A DNA stretch of 44,391 nucleotides from Gracilibacter sp. (GTDB taxonomy: Bacteria; Bacillota; Desulfitobacteriia; Desulfitobacteriales; Syntrophobotulaceae), in the NCBI GenBank assembly GCA_024637055.1, contig JAGXFZ010000124.1:1-44391 (forward strand). Reading direction: 5' to 3'. The position numbers and the translations under genes were made by a program. Under the pieces are notes generated by a model. It did not search any database, was not told the DNA's origin, and saw nothing but the letters and a program-made list of their open reading frames with translations. This document shows positions 7,715-17,840 of the stretch, piece after piece. How positions within the stretch are numbered: position 1 is the first letter of the stretch; each line of letters begins with the position of its first letter.

Positions 7715-8608
7715 ATGAAGAATGCTATAGAAATATATAATCTTACGAAAGAATATGGAAATACTATCGCTTTAGAAAATGTCACTATATCATGTGCCCA
7801 TAATAAAATATACGGTCTATTAGGACGAAACGGTGCCGGCAAAACAACCCTGATGCATCTATTAGCTGGTCAATTACTTCCGACAGAGGGATCGATTCAT
7901 ATATATGGAGAAAATGTGTATGAAAATCACGAAGCGCTAGCAAAGATTTGCTATATAGGGCCTTTTAGTAATATTAACAACTATGTTAAAGCATATAGAG
8001 TCCGAGATTTTTTCAAAACTGCTTCCCTGTTCTATCCTAATTGGGACCAAGACTTTGCAGACAAACTTATAAGATTATTCTCTTTAGACATTAAGAAGCA
8101 CTACCGAAATCTCTCTTCAGGTATGCTATCTATGGTTTCTATAGTCATCAGCTTAGCCAGCCGTGCTCCTCTCACCTTGCTTGACGAACCATATACTGGC
8201 TTAGATGCTGCAGCTAGACAAGAATTCTACGATGTTCTAGCAGAAGATTACAGCAACCATCCTCGCACAATAATTTTCTCCACTCATCTTATAGATGAGG
8301 CCAGCAAATTATTTGAAGATGTGATTCTATTACATCAAGGGCAGATACTCTTACAAAAGTCTTTAGAAACCTTAGAGGAATCATCTTTTGTTATTACCGG
8401 AGATGAAGAGATACTCAAATCTGTGCTAAGTAATAAGAATATAATTAGGATAGAGAATATGGGTCGTAGAGCAGCTTATTCTCTGTATGATACACTGTCT
8501 GAACAGGAAAAACCTGTCTTAACACAAGCTGGCTTGGAAGTACGTAGTCTGACTTTACAACAACTGTTTGTCTATCTGACAGCCAACAAGGAGGGATTAA
8601 GATGTTAA
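7715..8608 (+). CDS. ABC transporter ATP-binding protein (YtrB-like)
   Basis: A 297-residue ATPase with Walker A GRNGAGKT (37-44), signature LSSGM (133-137), Walker B LTLLDEP (153-159) and H-loop His 191. The Q-loop region (KICYIGPFSN, about 77-86) lacks the usual Gln. The C-terminal 80 residues form an accessory domain. A GGAGAGAG sequence supports the ATG. With the next gene it would form an exporter or sensor transporter controlled by the upstream GntR protein. Base composition looks more AT-rich than in the neighbouring tct and arg operons. The substrate is unknown; by analogy with ytr genes it may concern cell-wall antibiotics. Confidence 0.87.
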   Translation: MKNAIEIYNLTKEYGNTIALENVTISCAHNKIYGLLGRNGAGKTTLMHLLAGQLLPTEGSIHIYGENVYENHEALAKICYIGPFSNINNYVKAYRVRDFFKTASLFYPNWDQDFADKLIRLFSLDIKKHYRNLSSGMLSMVSIVISLASRAPLTLLDEPYTGLDAAARQEFYDVLAEDYSNHPRTIIFSTHLIDEASKLFEDVILLHQGQILLQKSLETLEESSFVITGDEEILKSVLSNKNIIRIENMGRRAAYSLYDTLSEQEKPVLTQAGLEVRSLTLQQLFVYLTANKEGLRC

Positions 8609-9684
8609 ACCCTACTGTTATTAAAGCTCATTTAGGGGTATATTGGAGAACTCAAAAAATCCTATTTCTAATTTTCTTTACTATACTGATTGTGAACTTA
8701 AGCTTACAGACTTTTATTGTAACCATTATCAATGCTTCTCCCCAAAGTTTTAATATTGCTACATTATTGCCCACTCTAATAGGTGTTCTAATCGGAATGC
8801 TCGTTGCAATCCCGATCATACAGGTAACCTCCATACCCTATTTATTAACTTTAGGTAGTCGTAGAAAAGACATATTGTTCTCATCAACAGTAAACAATGC
8901 TCTGTATACTACTGGAATTACTGCCATCTTATCTACATTACTCGGTATCTATGCAACTACCAGCAATGATCTAGCAGCAATCTATATGGGAACATTCTTA
9001 ACTGGTTGGAGTAGTATCTTACCGATTAGTCTTTTTAACCTCTTTCTATTCTTTCTGGTTACTAATATCATTTTCTTCATCGGCGCTACCTTCCAGCGTT
9101 GGGGTTTAATGTGGGGATTAGGATCATTGTTATTGATACTTTCTTTTTCCGTTATATTTTTAAAGGAGTTCTACCATTTCTATTTATGGGGGGAATCGTA
9201 CCTCTTCGCACATTTGGTCATAATTCTTATTAGCGTTTTCTTCGTATCACTGAGTACATTGACACTATCTAAGATTGAAGTTCGTTCCTACCGTCCGAGA
9301 ATTACTTTCCCAAGTTTCATCTTCTTCGTTGGAATGTTAATTATTTTGATATCTTCCTCTTATCATGGTGTGGATCGACTTAGTTCCGATACGAGTACAA
9401 TCAATATTAACGACCGTTTCGTTTCTTATGATCAGGGAGTACGTGAAAATAGCTTTTATAGTGCAGGGAATCAAAATCTACATCTATCTTGGAGATCACA
9501 CATAAAAGAAGGCGACTTAGTTATCACCCTCAAATCTCCTACCCATGAGATTGCCTACACTGCTTCAGGGTCTACTAACGAAATGGTAACCATACCCTTA
9601 ACCGAAGGTGAATGGAACTACTCTGTTACCGTTAAGAATGCTTTTGATGGCCGTTATTCGTTCAGGGGTCTAATAAAAAAGTAG
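8602..9684 (+). CDS. ABC transporter membrane protein with an extracytoplasmic C-terminal domain
   Basis: A 360-residue membrane protein overlapping the ATPase gene by 7 bases, so translationally coupled. There are about six or seven hydrophobic helices over the first 260 residues (for example ILFLIFFTILIVNLSLQTFIV and FIFFVGMLIILISSSY), then roughly 95 residues without membrane segments that begin YHGVDRLSSDTSTININDRF and look beta-rich. That tail is predicted outside the cell and could sense or bind a ligand. It is the permease partner of the preceding ATPase. No specific family beyond ABC-2-like permeases was recognised. Confidence 0.78.
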   Translation: MLNPTVIKAHLGVYWRTQKILFLIFFTILIVNLSLQTFIVTIINASPQSFNIATLLPTLIGVLIGMLVAIPIIQVTSIPYLLTLGSRRKDILFSSTVNNALYTTGITAILSTLLGIYATTSNDLAAIYMGTFLTGWSSILPISLFNLFLFFLVTNIIFFIGATFQRWGLMWGLGSLLLILSFSVIFLKEFYHFYLWGESYLFAHLVIILISVFFVSLSTLTLSKIEVRSYRPRITFPSFIFFVGMLIILISSSYHGVDRLSSDTSTININDRFVSYDQGVRENSFYSAGNQNLHLSWRSHIKEGDLVITLKSPTHEIAYTASGSTNEMVTIPLTEGEWNYSVTVKNAFDGRYSFRGLIKK

Positions 9685-9694
9685 TTGCAAAACA

Positions 9695-9760
9695 GATGGA
9701 GGGACGGGACAGGGACTCGTCTGGTTCATTTGGCACCATACAAGTCCCTGCCCCTCCGTC
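9695..9760. repeat. GC-rich REP-like imperfect palindrome, probably a dual terminator
   Basis: Left arm GATGGAGGGACGGGACAGGG, continuing ACTCGT, pairs with right arm ACAAGTCCCTGCCCCTCCGTC with a small bulge; the loop contains CTGGTTCATTTGGCACC, whose ends (GGT/ACC) can pair again. It lies between the convergent permease gene and carB, with T-rich sequence following it in both directions. Its GC-rich nested shape differs from its surroundings and resembles REP or MITE-type elements. Confidence 0.55.
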
Positions 9761-9770
9761 TTAGAACCTT

Positions 9771-12700
9771 TTATTTAGCTAAACGCTTTTGTGGACTCAC
9801 CATCCCAAGGTATTCCTGCAAAGTCATATTTTCTGGTTTCGTAGCTGTCCTCATCTTCTGAAGTGCCCTGATAACAGCCTTAGCTGTATCCATAGATGTA
9901 AAACAAGGAACCCTATGTTCAGCAGCCAAGCGACGAAGGAGATAACTGGTTCTTTCTGTTGATTTTCCTTTAGCTGGAGTGCTTAGTATAAAGGCAAATT
10001 CTTTCTTCCTAATCGCATCTTTAAGACTATCACTGGCTTCATCTACTTCTTCAGCTTCTATCCCACAAAGGGAAAGCGCTTTAAACGAATCTCCGGTTGC
10101 TTTAATCTTGAATCCGAGCTTAAAGAATTCCCGTGTTATTCCTAAAGCTTCGGGTAGTTCCTTAGGACCAACCGACACTAATATATAACCCTCTTCTGGA
10201 AGGTTAATCTGAGCGCCAGCCAGAGCTTTAGCCAGCGCGTAGGCAAAACAAGTATCCATTCCTAGTACTTCACCGGTAGATTTCATCTCCGGCCCCAAGG
10301 AAGTTTCTACTTTTGTCAGTTTCTCAAACGAGAAGACTGGTGCTTTGACAACAACATACGGTACCTCTGGAATAAGACCACTCTCGTAACCGAGATCAGC
10401 CAATTTATTGCCTATGGCTACTTGGACTGCCAAGTTAACCATAGGTATTCCTGTGACTTTAGAGAGGATAGGGACTGTACGGCTGGCTCGGGGGTTAACC
10501 TCAAGCACATATACCCAGCCATTAACCACAACAAATTGAATATTTATAAGTCCTTTAATATCTAGTTTTTTGGCAATCCTGCATGTTATATTCTCAATCT
10601 GTTTTATCTCACCCATTGTTAAACTTTGGGGAGGATAGACAGCTAAACTATCTCCTGAATGAGCCCCAGCTCTTTCAATATGTTCCATAACTCCAGGTAT
10701 AACTGTTGTTTCTCCATCTGAGATAGCATCTACTTCTACTTCCTTACCCTCTAGATATTTGTCTACAAGGATAGGATGTTCAGGAGAAAGATGAATAGCC
10801 TGTCTCAGATAAGATTCCAGCTCTTCTAGGCTGTACACAACCTGCATAGCCCGTCCTCCAATTACATAAGACGGACGAACCAATACTGGAAAGCCTAGTT
10901 CCTCAGCTATCTGCTTCGCAGCAGAGACATTGGTAGCTGTCCTGCCTTCTGACTGAAGTATCCCTAACTCATTAAGGACTGCCGCAAACCTTTCCCGGTC
11001 TTCAGCGATATCTATAGCATCAAATGATGTTCCCAGAATCTTCACACCTGCTTTGCTTAGAGGTTCAGCTAAGTTGATGGCCGTCTGGCCCCCGAACTGA
11101 ACCAGGACACCATCAGCTTTTTCTTTCTTCACCACATGAAGAACATCCTCTGTAGTAAGAGGTTCGAAGTAAAGTTTATCCCCTGTATCAAAATCAGTAG
11201 ATACTGTTTCTGGATTATTGTTTATCATTATGGATTGAATTCCGGCCTGCTGTAAAGCCCAAAGAGCGTGAACTGAACAATAGTCAAACTCAATTCCCTG
11301 GCCAATCCTGATGGGACCTGAGCCCAAGACAATTATTTTAGGTACATCATTTACTTCAACTTCGTCTTCTTCCTCATAGGTAGAGTAGTAATAAGGGGTG
11401 ACTGAGAGAAATTCTGCCGCACAAGTATCCACCATTTTATATACCGGCATTATTCCTTGGCTTAGTCTTTGCTGTCGGATGTTTTCTTCAGTGTTACCTG
11501 TTAGCTTAGCTATAGCTAAATCAGAAAAACCTTTAACCTTGGCTTCTCTGAGAAGGCTGAAAGCTAAAGAATCCTTCTGTAACCTTCTCTCTAAAGAAAC
11601 TAAATCTTTGATTTTAGTTAGAAAAAATCTATCTATTTTGGTTCTTTGCTCTACTTCAGTAATGGTCCAATCTCTTCGAAAAGCTTCTACGATAGCAAAA
11701 AGTCTTTCATGGTCTGTATAAATCAATTTGTCTTCTATCTCTATTTCTGTCCAGCTTCCAGCTTCAGGTATGGTTAAGCCAATGGCTCCAATCTCCAGAG
11801 AACGGATCGCTTTAAGCAAGGCTCCTTCCAGACTTCTTTCCAGTGCCATTACTTCTCCTGTAGCTTTCATCTGCGTCCCAAGCTTATTATCTGCAGCAGG
11901 AAACTTGTCAAAAGGCCACCTTGGGAACTTAACCACTACGTAGTCTAAAGCTGGTTCAAAGCAGGCACTTGTGTGGCCCGTAACAGGGTTGGTGAGTTCA
12001 GGAAGGGTATAACCAACAGCCAATAGGGCCGCTATCTTGGCAATGGGGTAACCCGTAGCCTTGGAAGCCAAAGCGCTGGAGCGGCTTACCCTTGGATTAA
12101 CTTCTATAACCACATATTCACGACTTTTAGGATTGAGAGCATACTGCACATTGCAGCCACCATTTACTTTTAGTTCCCTGATTATCTTCAAAGAAGCCGC
12201 TCTGAGCATCTGATACTCAACGTCAGATAGCGTCTGAGATGGGGCTACAACTATACTATCCCCTGTATGAATTCCAACAGGGTCAATGTTTTCCATGTTA
12301 CAGACAGTTATGCAGTTATCCTTTGCATCCCGCATAACCTCATATTCAATCTCTTTCCACCCAGCTACACTTTTTTCAAGTAGGCACTGAGATATAGGGC
12401 TAGCCTGTAGGCCTCTTTGCATTACCTCAGCTAGCTCTTTGTTATTGTGGACGATTCCGCCCCCAGTGCCACCCAAAGTGTAGGCAGGACGGATAATAAG
12501 TGGAAATCCAGCCTCTTGGGCAAAGATATTTCCCTCTTCCAAGGTACTTACTATTGCACTTTGAGCGATGGGTTCATTTATTTCTAACATCATCTGTTTG
12601 AATGCTTCACGATCTTCAGCTTTGTAGATAGTTTCTGCATTGCAGCCGATAAGTTCTACTTCATATTTTTGGAGTATTCCTCTTTTCTCTAGTTCCATCG

Positions 12701-12995
12701 CTAAGTTCAGTCCAGTCTGACCGCCAAGAGAAGGGAGAAGAGCATCCGGGCGTTCTTTCTGAATGATTTCTTCCAGTCTTTCTGGTAGAAGAGGCTCCAG
12801 ATAAGTCTTATCAGCCATTTGAACATCTGTCATTATGGTAGCGGGATTACTATTTACTAATATTACTTCGAGCCCTATCTCCTTAAGTGCTTTACAGGCT
12901 TGAGTTCCAGCATAGTCAAACTCAGCAGCCTGGCCAATTATTATGGGACCCGAACCAATAACTAATATTTTTTTCAACATAGGATTATTTGGCAT
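9771..12995 (-). CDS. carB: Carbamoyl-phosphate synthase large subunit
   Basis: A 1074-residue synthase that makes carbamoyl phosphate from bicarbonate, ammonia delivered by CarA and two ATP. The two homologous halves are visible: each starts with a glycine-rich nucleotide motif ([42 protein letters not shown]) and carries an ATP-grasp domain with [15 protein letters not shown] or [15 protein letters not shown]. The C-terminal ~130 residues are the MGS-like allosteric domain ([13 protein letters not shown]). The ATG at 12995 has GGGGGA upstream and is preferred to the TTG at 13010. It ends the arg operon. Its product is shared by arginine and pyrimidine synthesis unless a second synthase exists elsewhere. 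Confidence 0.97.
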   Translation of the reverse strand: MPNNPMLKKILVIGSGPIIIGQAAEFDYAGTQACKALKEIGLEVILVNSNPATIMTDVQMADKTYLEPLLPERLEEIIQKERPDALLPSLGGQTGLNLAMELEKRGILQKYEVELIGCNAETIYKAEDREAFKQMMLEINEPIAQSAIVSTLEEGNIFAQEAGFPLIIRPAYTLGGTGGGIVHNNKELAEVMQRGLQASPISQCLLEKSVAGWKEIEYEVMRDAKDNCITVCNMENIDPVGIHTGDSIVVAPSQTLSDVEYQMLRAASLKIIRELKVNGGCNVQYALNPKSREYVVIEVNPRVSRSSALASKATGYPIAKIAALLAVGYTLPELTNPVTGHTSACFEPALDYVVVKFPRWPFDKFPAADNKLGTQMKATGEVMALERSLEGALLKAIRSLEIGAIGLTIPEAGSWTEIEIEDKLIYTDHERLFAIVEAFRRDWTITEVEQRTKIDRFFLTKIKDLVSLERRLQKDSLAFSLLREAKVKGFSDLAIAKLTGNTEENIRQQRLSQGIMPVYKMVDTCAAEFLSVTPYYYSTYEEEDEVEVNDVPKIIVLGSGPIRIGQGIEFDYCSVHALWALQQAGIQSIMINNNPETVSTDFDTGDKLYFEPLTTEDVLHVVKKEKADGVLVQFGGQTAINLAEPLSKAGVKILGTSFDAIDIAEDRERFAAVLNELGILQSEGRTATNVSAAKQIAEELGFPVLVRPSYVIGGRAMQVVYSLEELESYLRQAIHLSPEHPILVDKYLEGKEVEVDAISDGETTVIPGVMEHIERAGAHSGDSLAVYPPQSLTMGEIKQIENITCRIAKKLDIKGLINIQFVVVNGWVYVLEVNPRASRTVPILSKVTGIPMVNLAVQVAIGNKLADLGYESGLIPEVPYVVVKAPVFSFEKLTKVETSLGPEMKSTGEVLGMDTCFAYALAKALAGAQINLPEEGYILVSVGPKELPEALGITREFFKLGFKIKATGDSFKALSLCGIEAEEVDEASDSLKDAIRKKEFAFILSTPAKGKSTERTSYLLRRLAAEHRVPCFTSMDTAKAVIRALQKMRTATKPENMTLQEYLGMVSPQKRLAK

Positions 12996-13045
12996 ACATT
13001 TTTCCCCCAACTGCTTATTAGGCTAACTGTACCACGCGGTTACTT

Positions 13046-14140
13046 TTAGCAAAACTCTTCCATTAAAGTCGCGAACTGATCAAATAAATATAGTGAATCA
13101 TTAGGTCCTGGCCCGGCTTCTGGATGATACTGCACAGAAAAAATAGGAAGCTTAGTATGAGCAAGCCCTTCAACGGTTTTGTCATTAAGATTAATATGGG
13201 TTACCTCTAAAGGTAGTCCTTCCAGGGACTTCTGTTCTACAGCATATCCGTGATTCTGAGAAGTGATATTTACTTTCTGTGTTTTTATATCCTGCACCGG
13301 TTGGTTCCCACCCCGATGCCCAAATTTTAGTTTGTAAGTATCTCCTCCAAGAGCAAGGGTAAGGAGTTGGTGGCCAAGACAAATTCCGAATATGGGTCGC
13401 TTTCCTGCAAGTTCACCAATCGTTGTTATTCCTTCGCGAACAACTTTAGGATCTCCTGGGCCGTTAGACAAGAAGATACCATCCGGATTTAGTGCTAGAA
13501 TCTCTTGAGCGGATGTCCGATAAGGTACCACAGTAATCCTAAATCCTTTTTTCTGCATGGCGTGCAGGATATTCTTCTTAATCCCAAAATCAATAGCTAC
13601 TACGTGGTATTCCTTCCTTAATCCATTATTTGATAGCAGCGCTGGGAGAGAGTAAGTCTCAGGTGTACTTACGGCAAAGACAATATTCTCTTCACCTTGC
13701 CAATTAATAATTTCTTCCTTTAATACATCGATGTTATCGAGGTCACAGGTTATTATACCTTTTAGGACACCATACTCTCTTATATGTCTAGTCAACGCTC
13801 TGGTATCTATACCTTTAATTCCTGCGATATTGGCTCTAGTAAGCTTATCGGCAAGGGTATTCTCGGACTGCCAGTGATTAGGGTCAACTGCAGCTTCCTT
13901 GACGATAAAGCCTCGAACCTGGATTCTTTCCGATTGTTCATCATTGGAGTTGATTCCGTAGTTACCAACTAAGGGATAGGTCATGCAAACTATCTGATCA
14001 GCATAAGAAGGGTCTGTCAGTACTTCTTGATAGCCTGTCATACCGGTATTGAATACAACTTCCCCTCTGGCTTCAACTTGAGCTCCAAATGATTCACCTA
14101 TAAAAACTTTTCCTGTTTCCAGTACAAGTGCACACTGCAA
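13046..14140 (-). CDS. carA: Carbamoyl-phosphate synthase small (glutaminase) subunit
   Basis: A 364-residue class I glutamine amidotransferase that hydrolyses glutamine and passes ammonia to CarB. The N-terminal domain contains FNTGMTGYQEVLTDPSY; the glutaminase domain has the nucleophile in FGICLGHQLL and the His-Glu pair in QYHPEAGPGP. I prefer a TTG start at 14140: it has GGAGGG seven bases upstream and yields MQCALVLETGKVF, the family's usual N-terminus. The ATG at 14155 used by the track is followed by that ribosome site and so is unlikely. It lies 50 bases before carB. Confidence 0.95.
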   Translation of the reverse strand: MQCALVLETGKVFIGESFGAQVEARGEVVFNTGMTGYQEVLTDPSYADQIVCMTYPLVGNYGINSNDEQSERIQVRGFIVKEAAVDPNHWQSENTLADKLTRANIAGIKGIDTRALTRHIREYGVLKGIITCDLDNIDVLKEEIINWQGEENIVFAVSTPETYSLPALLSNNGLRKEYHVVAIDFGIKKNILHAMQKKGFRITVVPYRTSAQEILALNPDGIFLSNGPGDPKVVREGITTIGELAGKRPIFGICLGHQLLTLALGGDTYKLKFGHRGGNQPVQDIKTQKVNITSQNHGYAVEQKSLEGLPLEVTHINLNDKTVEGLAHTKLPIFSVQYHPEAGPGPNDSLYLFDQFATLMEEFC

Positions 14141-14209
14141 ATTTCTGCCCTCCATTGCCTAGTTATAAGGATCTTTCTAGTCTAAAAACGAGTTATTGTT
14201 CTAGTAAAA

Positions 14210-15415
14210 TTATTTGTTTTGGAGTTTTTCTTTAAACGCCTGCTCCAAAATAGCCAGGGCCTCATCTATTTCCTTCATAGATACTGTGAGCGGTGGCAAG
14301 AAACGTAAAGTAGTACCACCCACACAGTTAATCAGTAGTCCTTTATCAGAACAATATTGGACAATCTCCGGTCCTTTTTCTTGGACAGGTAGTCCCAGCA
14401 TGAATCCTAAACCTCTGACTGTGCCTTCAAGCTTATACTTATCAGCTAATTCCTGAAGCTTATCTCTAAAATATGAACTTTTCGTCTCTACTTCGGCAAG
14501 GAATCCTTCACCAGTCATTATTTCCATCACTTTACAGCCTACAGCCGTAGATAAGTGATTCCCACCAAAAGTAGATGCATGATCGCCTGGTTGGAAAGTA
14601 TCGGCTACTTTAGCAGAAGCAAGGATAGCACCTATGGGAACACCATTTGCTAAAGCCTTGGCCACCGTCATGATATCGGGAGTTACATCAAGCCACTCAT
14701 AAGCAAATAGCTTTCCGGTTCTGCCCAAACCACACTGTACTTCATCAAATATCAGGAGTGCTCCGTGTTTTTCACATAATTGTTTGGTGCTGAGCAAGAA
14801 CTCTTTGGTGATGGGGTGCACACCTCCTTCACCTTGAATGGGTTCAATTATTACGGCGGCAGTATTCTGATCTACTGCTTGTTGAAGTTCAATCAGGTTT
14901 TCAGCTTCAATATGAGAAAACCCAATAGGTAATGGTTCAAAACCCTGATGGTATTTGAACTGTCCAGTGGCACTTAACGCAGCTAAAGTCCGGCCATGGA
15001 AAGAGTTCTTGAGTGAAACAATTTTATACTTATCTTCACCATAGTTCTTTTTAGCGTATTTCCGGACAAGTTTGATGGCACCCTCATTTGCTTCAGCTCC
15101 GCTATTACAGAAGAAAACTTTATCGGCAAAGGAATTATCTGTTAACAGCTTAGCCAATCTAACTTGATTTGGTATCCAGTATAGATTCGATGTATGCAAA
15201 ATTTCTGAAGCTTGTTCCTTAATGGTTTCCACAATAGCTGGATGAGAGTGTCCGAGGGAAGTAACTGCTAAACCTGTGACGAAATCCAAGTAGCTCCTGC
15301 CTTCACTATCCCATACTCTTGTACCAACACCTTTTATCAAGGCCATAGGTAGCCGGCCGTAGGTGTTCATCACATTTTCTTTGCCCAAATTTATAATCTG
15401 TTCTGTATTATTCAT
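14210..15415 (-). CDS. argD: Acetylornithine aminotransferase
   Basis: A 401-residue class III PLP aminotransferase converting N-acetylglutamate semialdehyde to N-acetylornithine with glutamate. Visible are the PLP phosphate region FCNSGAEANEGAIKLVRKYA, the pyridine-contact aspartate in LLIFDEVQCGLGRTG, the lysine in VAKALANGVPIGA and THR-type loop STFGGNHLSTAVG. Position between argB and carA supports ArgD over ornithine or GABA aminotransferases. A 131-base gap separates it from argB, larger than elsewhere in the operon, and contains TGCAT/ATGTA-rich sequence that may be regulatory. Confidence 0.95.
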   Translation of the reverse strand: MNNTEQIINLGKENVMNTYGRLPMALIKGVGTRVWDSEGRSYLDFVTGLAVTSLGHSHPAIVETIKEQASEILHTSNLYWIPNQVRLAKLLTDNSFADKVFFCNSGAEANEGAIKLVRKYAKKNYGEDKYKIVSLKNSFHGRTLAALSATGQFKYHQGFEPLPIGFSHIEAENLIELQQAVDQNTAAVIIEPIQGEGGVHPITKEFLLSTKQLCEKHGALLIFDEVQCGLGRTGKLFAYEWLDVTPDIMTVAKALANGVPIGAILASAKVADTFQPGDHASTFGGNHLSTAVGCKVMEIMTGEGFLAEVETKSSYFRDKLQELADKYKLEGTVRGLGFMLGLPVQEKGPEIVQYCSDKGLLINCVGGTTLRFLPPLTVSMKEIDEALAILEQAFKEKLQNK

Positions 15416-15546
15416 CTAATCCAGACACCTTTCATTCAGTTTCTTTTCGGTTCTTTTACATTCTCGTTTATTTTAAGCATTACATGTATTAATGCATGTA
15501 TATTTGCACTATTTTTTAGCACTATTAATCTTCATTTTCAAAGATT

Positions 15547-16458
15547 TTATCGTATCATAGTACCTATACCACCGTCTGTGAATATTTCCAGAAGAATAGC
15601 ATGAGATTGTCGGCCATCGATGATATGAATCGAACCGACGCCCTGTTCCAATGCATTAACAGCACACTCTACCTTCGGAATCATCCCTCCCTGAAGGATT
15701 CCCTCAGAAAGCATTGATAGCACCCTATCCCTCTCTATGACAGAGATTAGCGATTCAGGGTTCTTCAGATCTTCCATAACCCCTTTGACATCTGTCAGAA
15801 GTAAGAGTTTATCGGCATCCAAAGCTCCGGCAATCATTCCTGCAGCTGTATCAGCATTAATATTATAATTATCACCGTTTTTTCCTCCGGCAACAGGTGA
15901 GATTACGGGAATGTATCCTTGATCTAGAAGGCTTGTAATAATACCGGGGGATACTTTCGTAATCTGCCCTACATATCCCAGATCAATATCTTCCATTAAC
16001 CCATCTTCGTTTTCCATCTTCATAGGCTTTTTATCGGCTTGTAGAAGCTCAGCGTCCTGCCCGCTTAAGCCCACTGCCTTCCCACCATAGGCATTGAGCA
16101 TAGAGACTATTTCCTTGTTAAGCTTGCCTACCAGAACCATAGCGGCTATCTCCATGGTTTCCTTATCAGTTACCCTTAAACCTTGGACAAAAGTGCTTTC
16201 CTTACCAACTCTTTTAAGCATGGTATTAATTTCAGGCCCACCACCGTGAATTATCACAGGTCTTATTCCTACTGAATGCAAAAGTAGGATATCCAGCATG
16301 ACCTTTTCCTTCAGATGTTTATCTATCATAGCATGACCACCATATTTAATTACTACGGTAGTTCCAGCGAATTTTTGGATATAAGGCAATGCTTCGATTA
16401 AGATATCCGCTTTATCTAAATTGCTTATATTTCTTCCACTATTTATTTTCTCTTCCAT
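15547..16458 (-). CDS. argB: N-acetylglutamate kinase
   Basis: A 303-residue amino-acid kinase phosphorylating N-acetylglutamate. Motifs are [30 protein letters not shown] and [16 protein letters not shown] start at the ATG 16458 (AGAGGA about 9 bases upstream) rather than 16509. The N-terminal extension before the kinase core, with [14 protein letters not shown], resembles the mobile N-helix of hexameric NAGKs that are feedback-inhibited by arginine, so control of the pathway at this step is likely. This fits the presence of ArgJ, which recycles acetyl groups. Confidence 0.95.
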   Translation of the reverse strand: MEEKINSGRNISNLDKADILIEALPYIQKFAGTTVVIKYGGHAMIDKHLKEKVMLDILLLHSVGIRPVIIHGGGPEINTMLKRVGKESTFVQGLRVTDKETMEIAAMVLVGKLNKEIVSMLNAYGGKAVGLSGQDAELLQADKKPMKMENEDGLMEDIDLGYVGQITKVSPGIITSLLDQGYIPVISPVAGGKNGDNYNINADTAAGMIAGALDADKLLLLTDVKGVMEDLKNPESLISVIERDRVLSMLSEGILQGGMIPKVECAVNALEQGVGSIHIIDGRQSHAILLEIFTDGGIGTMIR

Positions 16459-16527
16459 ACTAATATTCCTCTTTTCGTTTCCCTCTATGAGTACAGTGCC
16501 CTTAATCATCTTAACTGTGTCGACGTA

Positions 16528-17778
16528 TCATGTTCTGTAGTCGGCATTGATATCTACATATTTATGTGTTAGGTCACATCCCCAAGCTGTTGCTGTGGTA
16601 TTACCGTCTTGTAAACTGATTAGAATAACAATATCTTTTTCCTTCAGTCTGACAGATGCTTCTACTTCGGAAAATTCCAGGCCTTGACCATTCTTCGCCA
16701 CTTGCAGACCATTCAGAAAGATATCTGCTTTATGGGGATTGAAATCTGCTCCAGAATAACCTGCTGCAGCGAGGATCCTTCCCCAATTGGCATCTTCTCC
16801 GTAAAACGCTGATTTCACCAGACTAGAAGAAGTAACGCTTCGGGCTATCTTTCTGGCATCACCTAAAGTCTTAGCTCCTGTAACTCTAGCTTCCAAGAAT
16901 TTACTTGCACCTTCTCCATCTCTTGCTATGGCTTTAGCCATCTCGCAACAGGCTCCCCTAACCATCTTCGAGAATGCTTTCCAGTCATCTCCTTTAGGCT
17001 CCACCCCTGAAGCCCCATTAGCTAAGATGACTACCATATCATTCGTACTGGTATCACCATCAACTGTTATCATGTTAAAACTTTCATCCGTAGCTTCTTG
17101 CAATAGTTCTTTAAGTTTCCCTGCTTCAACCTTAGCATCAGTCGTGATAAAACAGAGCATAGTACCCATATTAGGATGAATCATTCCCGACCCTTTAGCC
17201 ATGATACCTAGCTTCACTGTTCCGCCCGTACATTTTAGTTCCATAGCCAGTTCTTTAGGGACTAGATCGGTGGTCATGATTGCCAAAGCTGCATTATGGG
17301 CCTGTTCTTCTTTTGTTTGTCCATCACCAAGTTTCTCAAGATGGTTTATCTCCCGAACAGCCAACTCTATGCCGGGAAGTACTCTCTCCATTGGCATGGC
17401 CTGCCCAATAACACCAGTTGAGGATACTAAAATATCCTGTGGGGAAATATCCGTCTGCTGCGCTGTCTCCTCAGCCATCTGCCAAGCTGCACTATCTCCG
17501 ATCTCCCCCATACAGGCATTCGCATTGCCACTGTTAATAATCACAGCCTGAGCCTTACCGTCCATAAGATGTTTCTCGGTAAGCACCAAAGGATGAGCCT
17601 TCACCAGATTACGGGTGAACATCCCGGCAGCTGTTGCTGGAGACTTAGATTTAAGAAGCGCTATATCATATTTTTCTTTATACTTGATTCCAGCTTTTAC
17701 TCCAACGGCATAAAAATCCCTTGGTGCTGAAATTCCTCCGTTAATTATCTTCCAGGTTTGATTCTGGGTGTTCATCAT
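16528..17778 (-). CDS. argJ: Glutamate N-acetyltransferase / amino-acid acetyltransferase (bifunctional ArgJ)
   Basis: A 416-residue ornithine acetyltransferase that moves the acetyl group from N-acetylornithine back to glutamate, making the acetyl cycle; bacillar-type enzymes can also use acetyl-CoA. The self-processing site is visible in KGSGMIHPNMGTMLCF: the Thr of GTML is the expected nucleophile that becomes the beta-subunit N-terminus, with Gly where Ala is usual before it. Other motifs are AVIINSGNANAC and VDGDTSTNDMV. There are two adjacent ATG codons (17778, 17775), with AAGGG upstream. It lies between argC and argB in the Bacillus-type order. Confidence 0.95.
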   Translation of the reverse strand: MMNTQNQTWKIINGGISAPRDFYAVGVKAGIKYKEKYDIALLKSKSPATAAGMFTRNLVKAHPLVLTEKHLMDGKAQAVIINSGNANACMGEIGDSAAWQMAEETAQQTDISPQDILVSSTGVIGQAMPMERVLPGIELAVREINHLEKLGDGQTKEEQAHNAALAIMTTDLVPKELAMELKCTGGTVKLGIMAKGSGMIHPNMGTMLCFITTDAKVEAGKLKELLQEATDESFNMITVDGDTSTNDMVVILANGASGVEPKGDDWKAFSKMVRGACCEMAKAIARDGEGASKFLEARVTGAKTLGDARKIARSVTSSSLVKSAFYGEDANWGRILAAAGYSGADFNPHKADIFLNGLQVAKNGQGLEFSEVEASVRLKEKDIVILISLQDGNTTATAWGCDLTHKYVDINADYRT

Positions 17779-17840
17779 CTTGCCCTTTCTTTAAATATAT
17801 TTATCCTATACATATCCTTATCGTATTGTATCCTTATTTT

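Noticed and set aside
15416-15546. Additional ArgR box upstream of argD
   Set aside because: TGCATTAATACATG-like sequence is close in shape but the central AT spacing does not fit the TGNATWWWWATNCA consensus.
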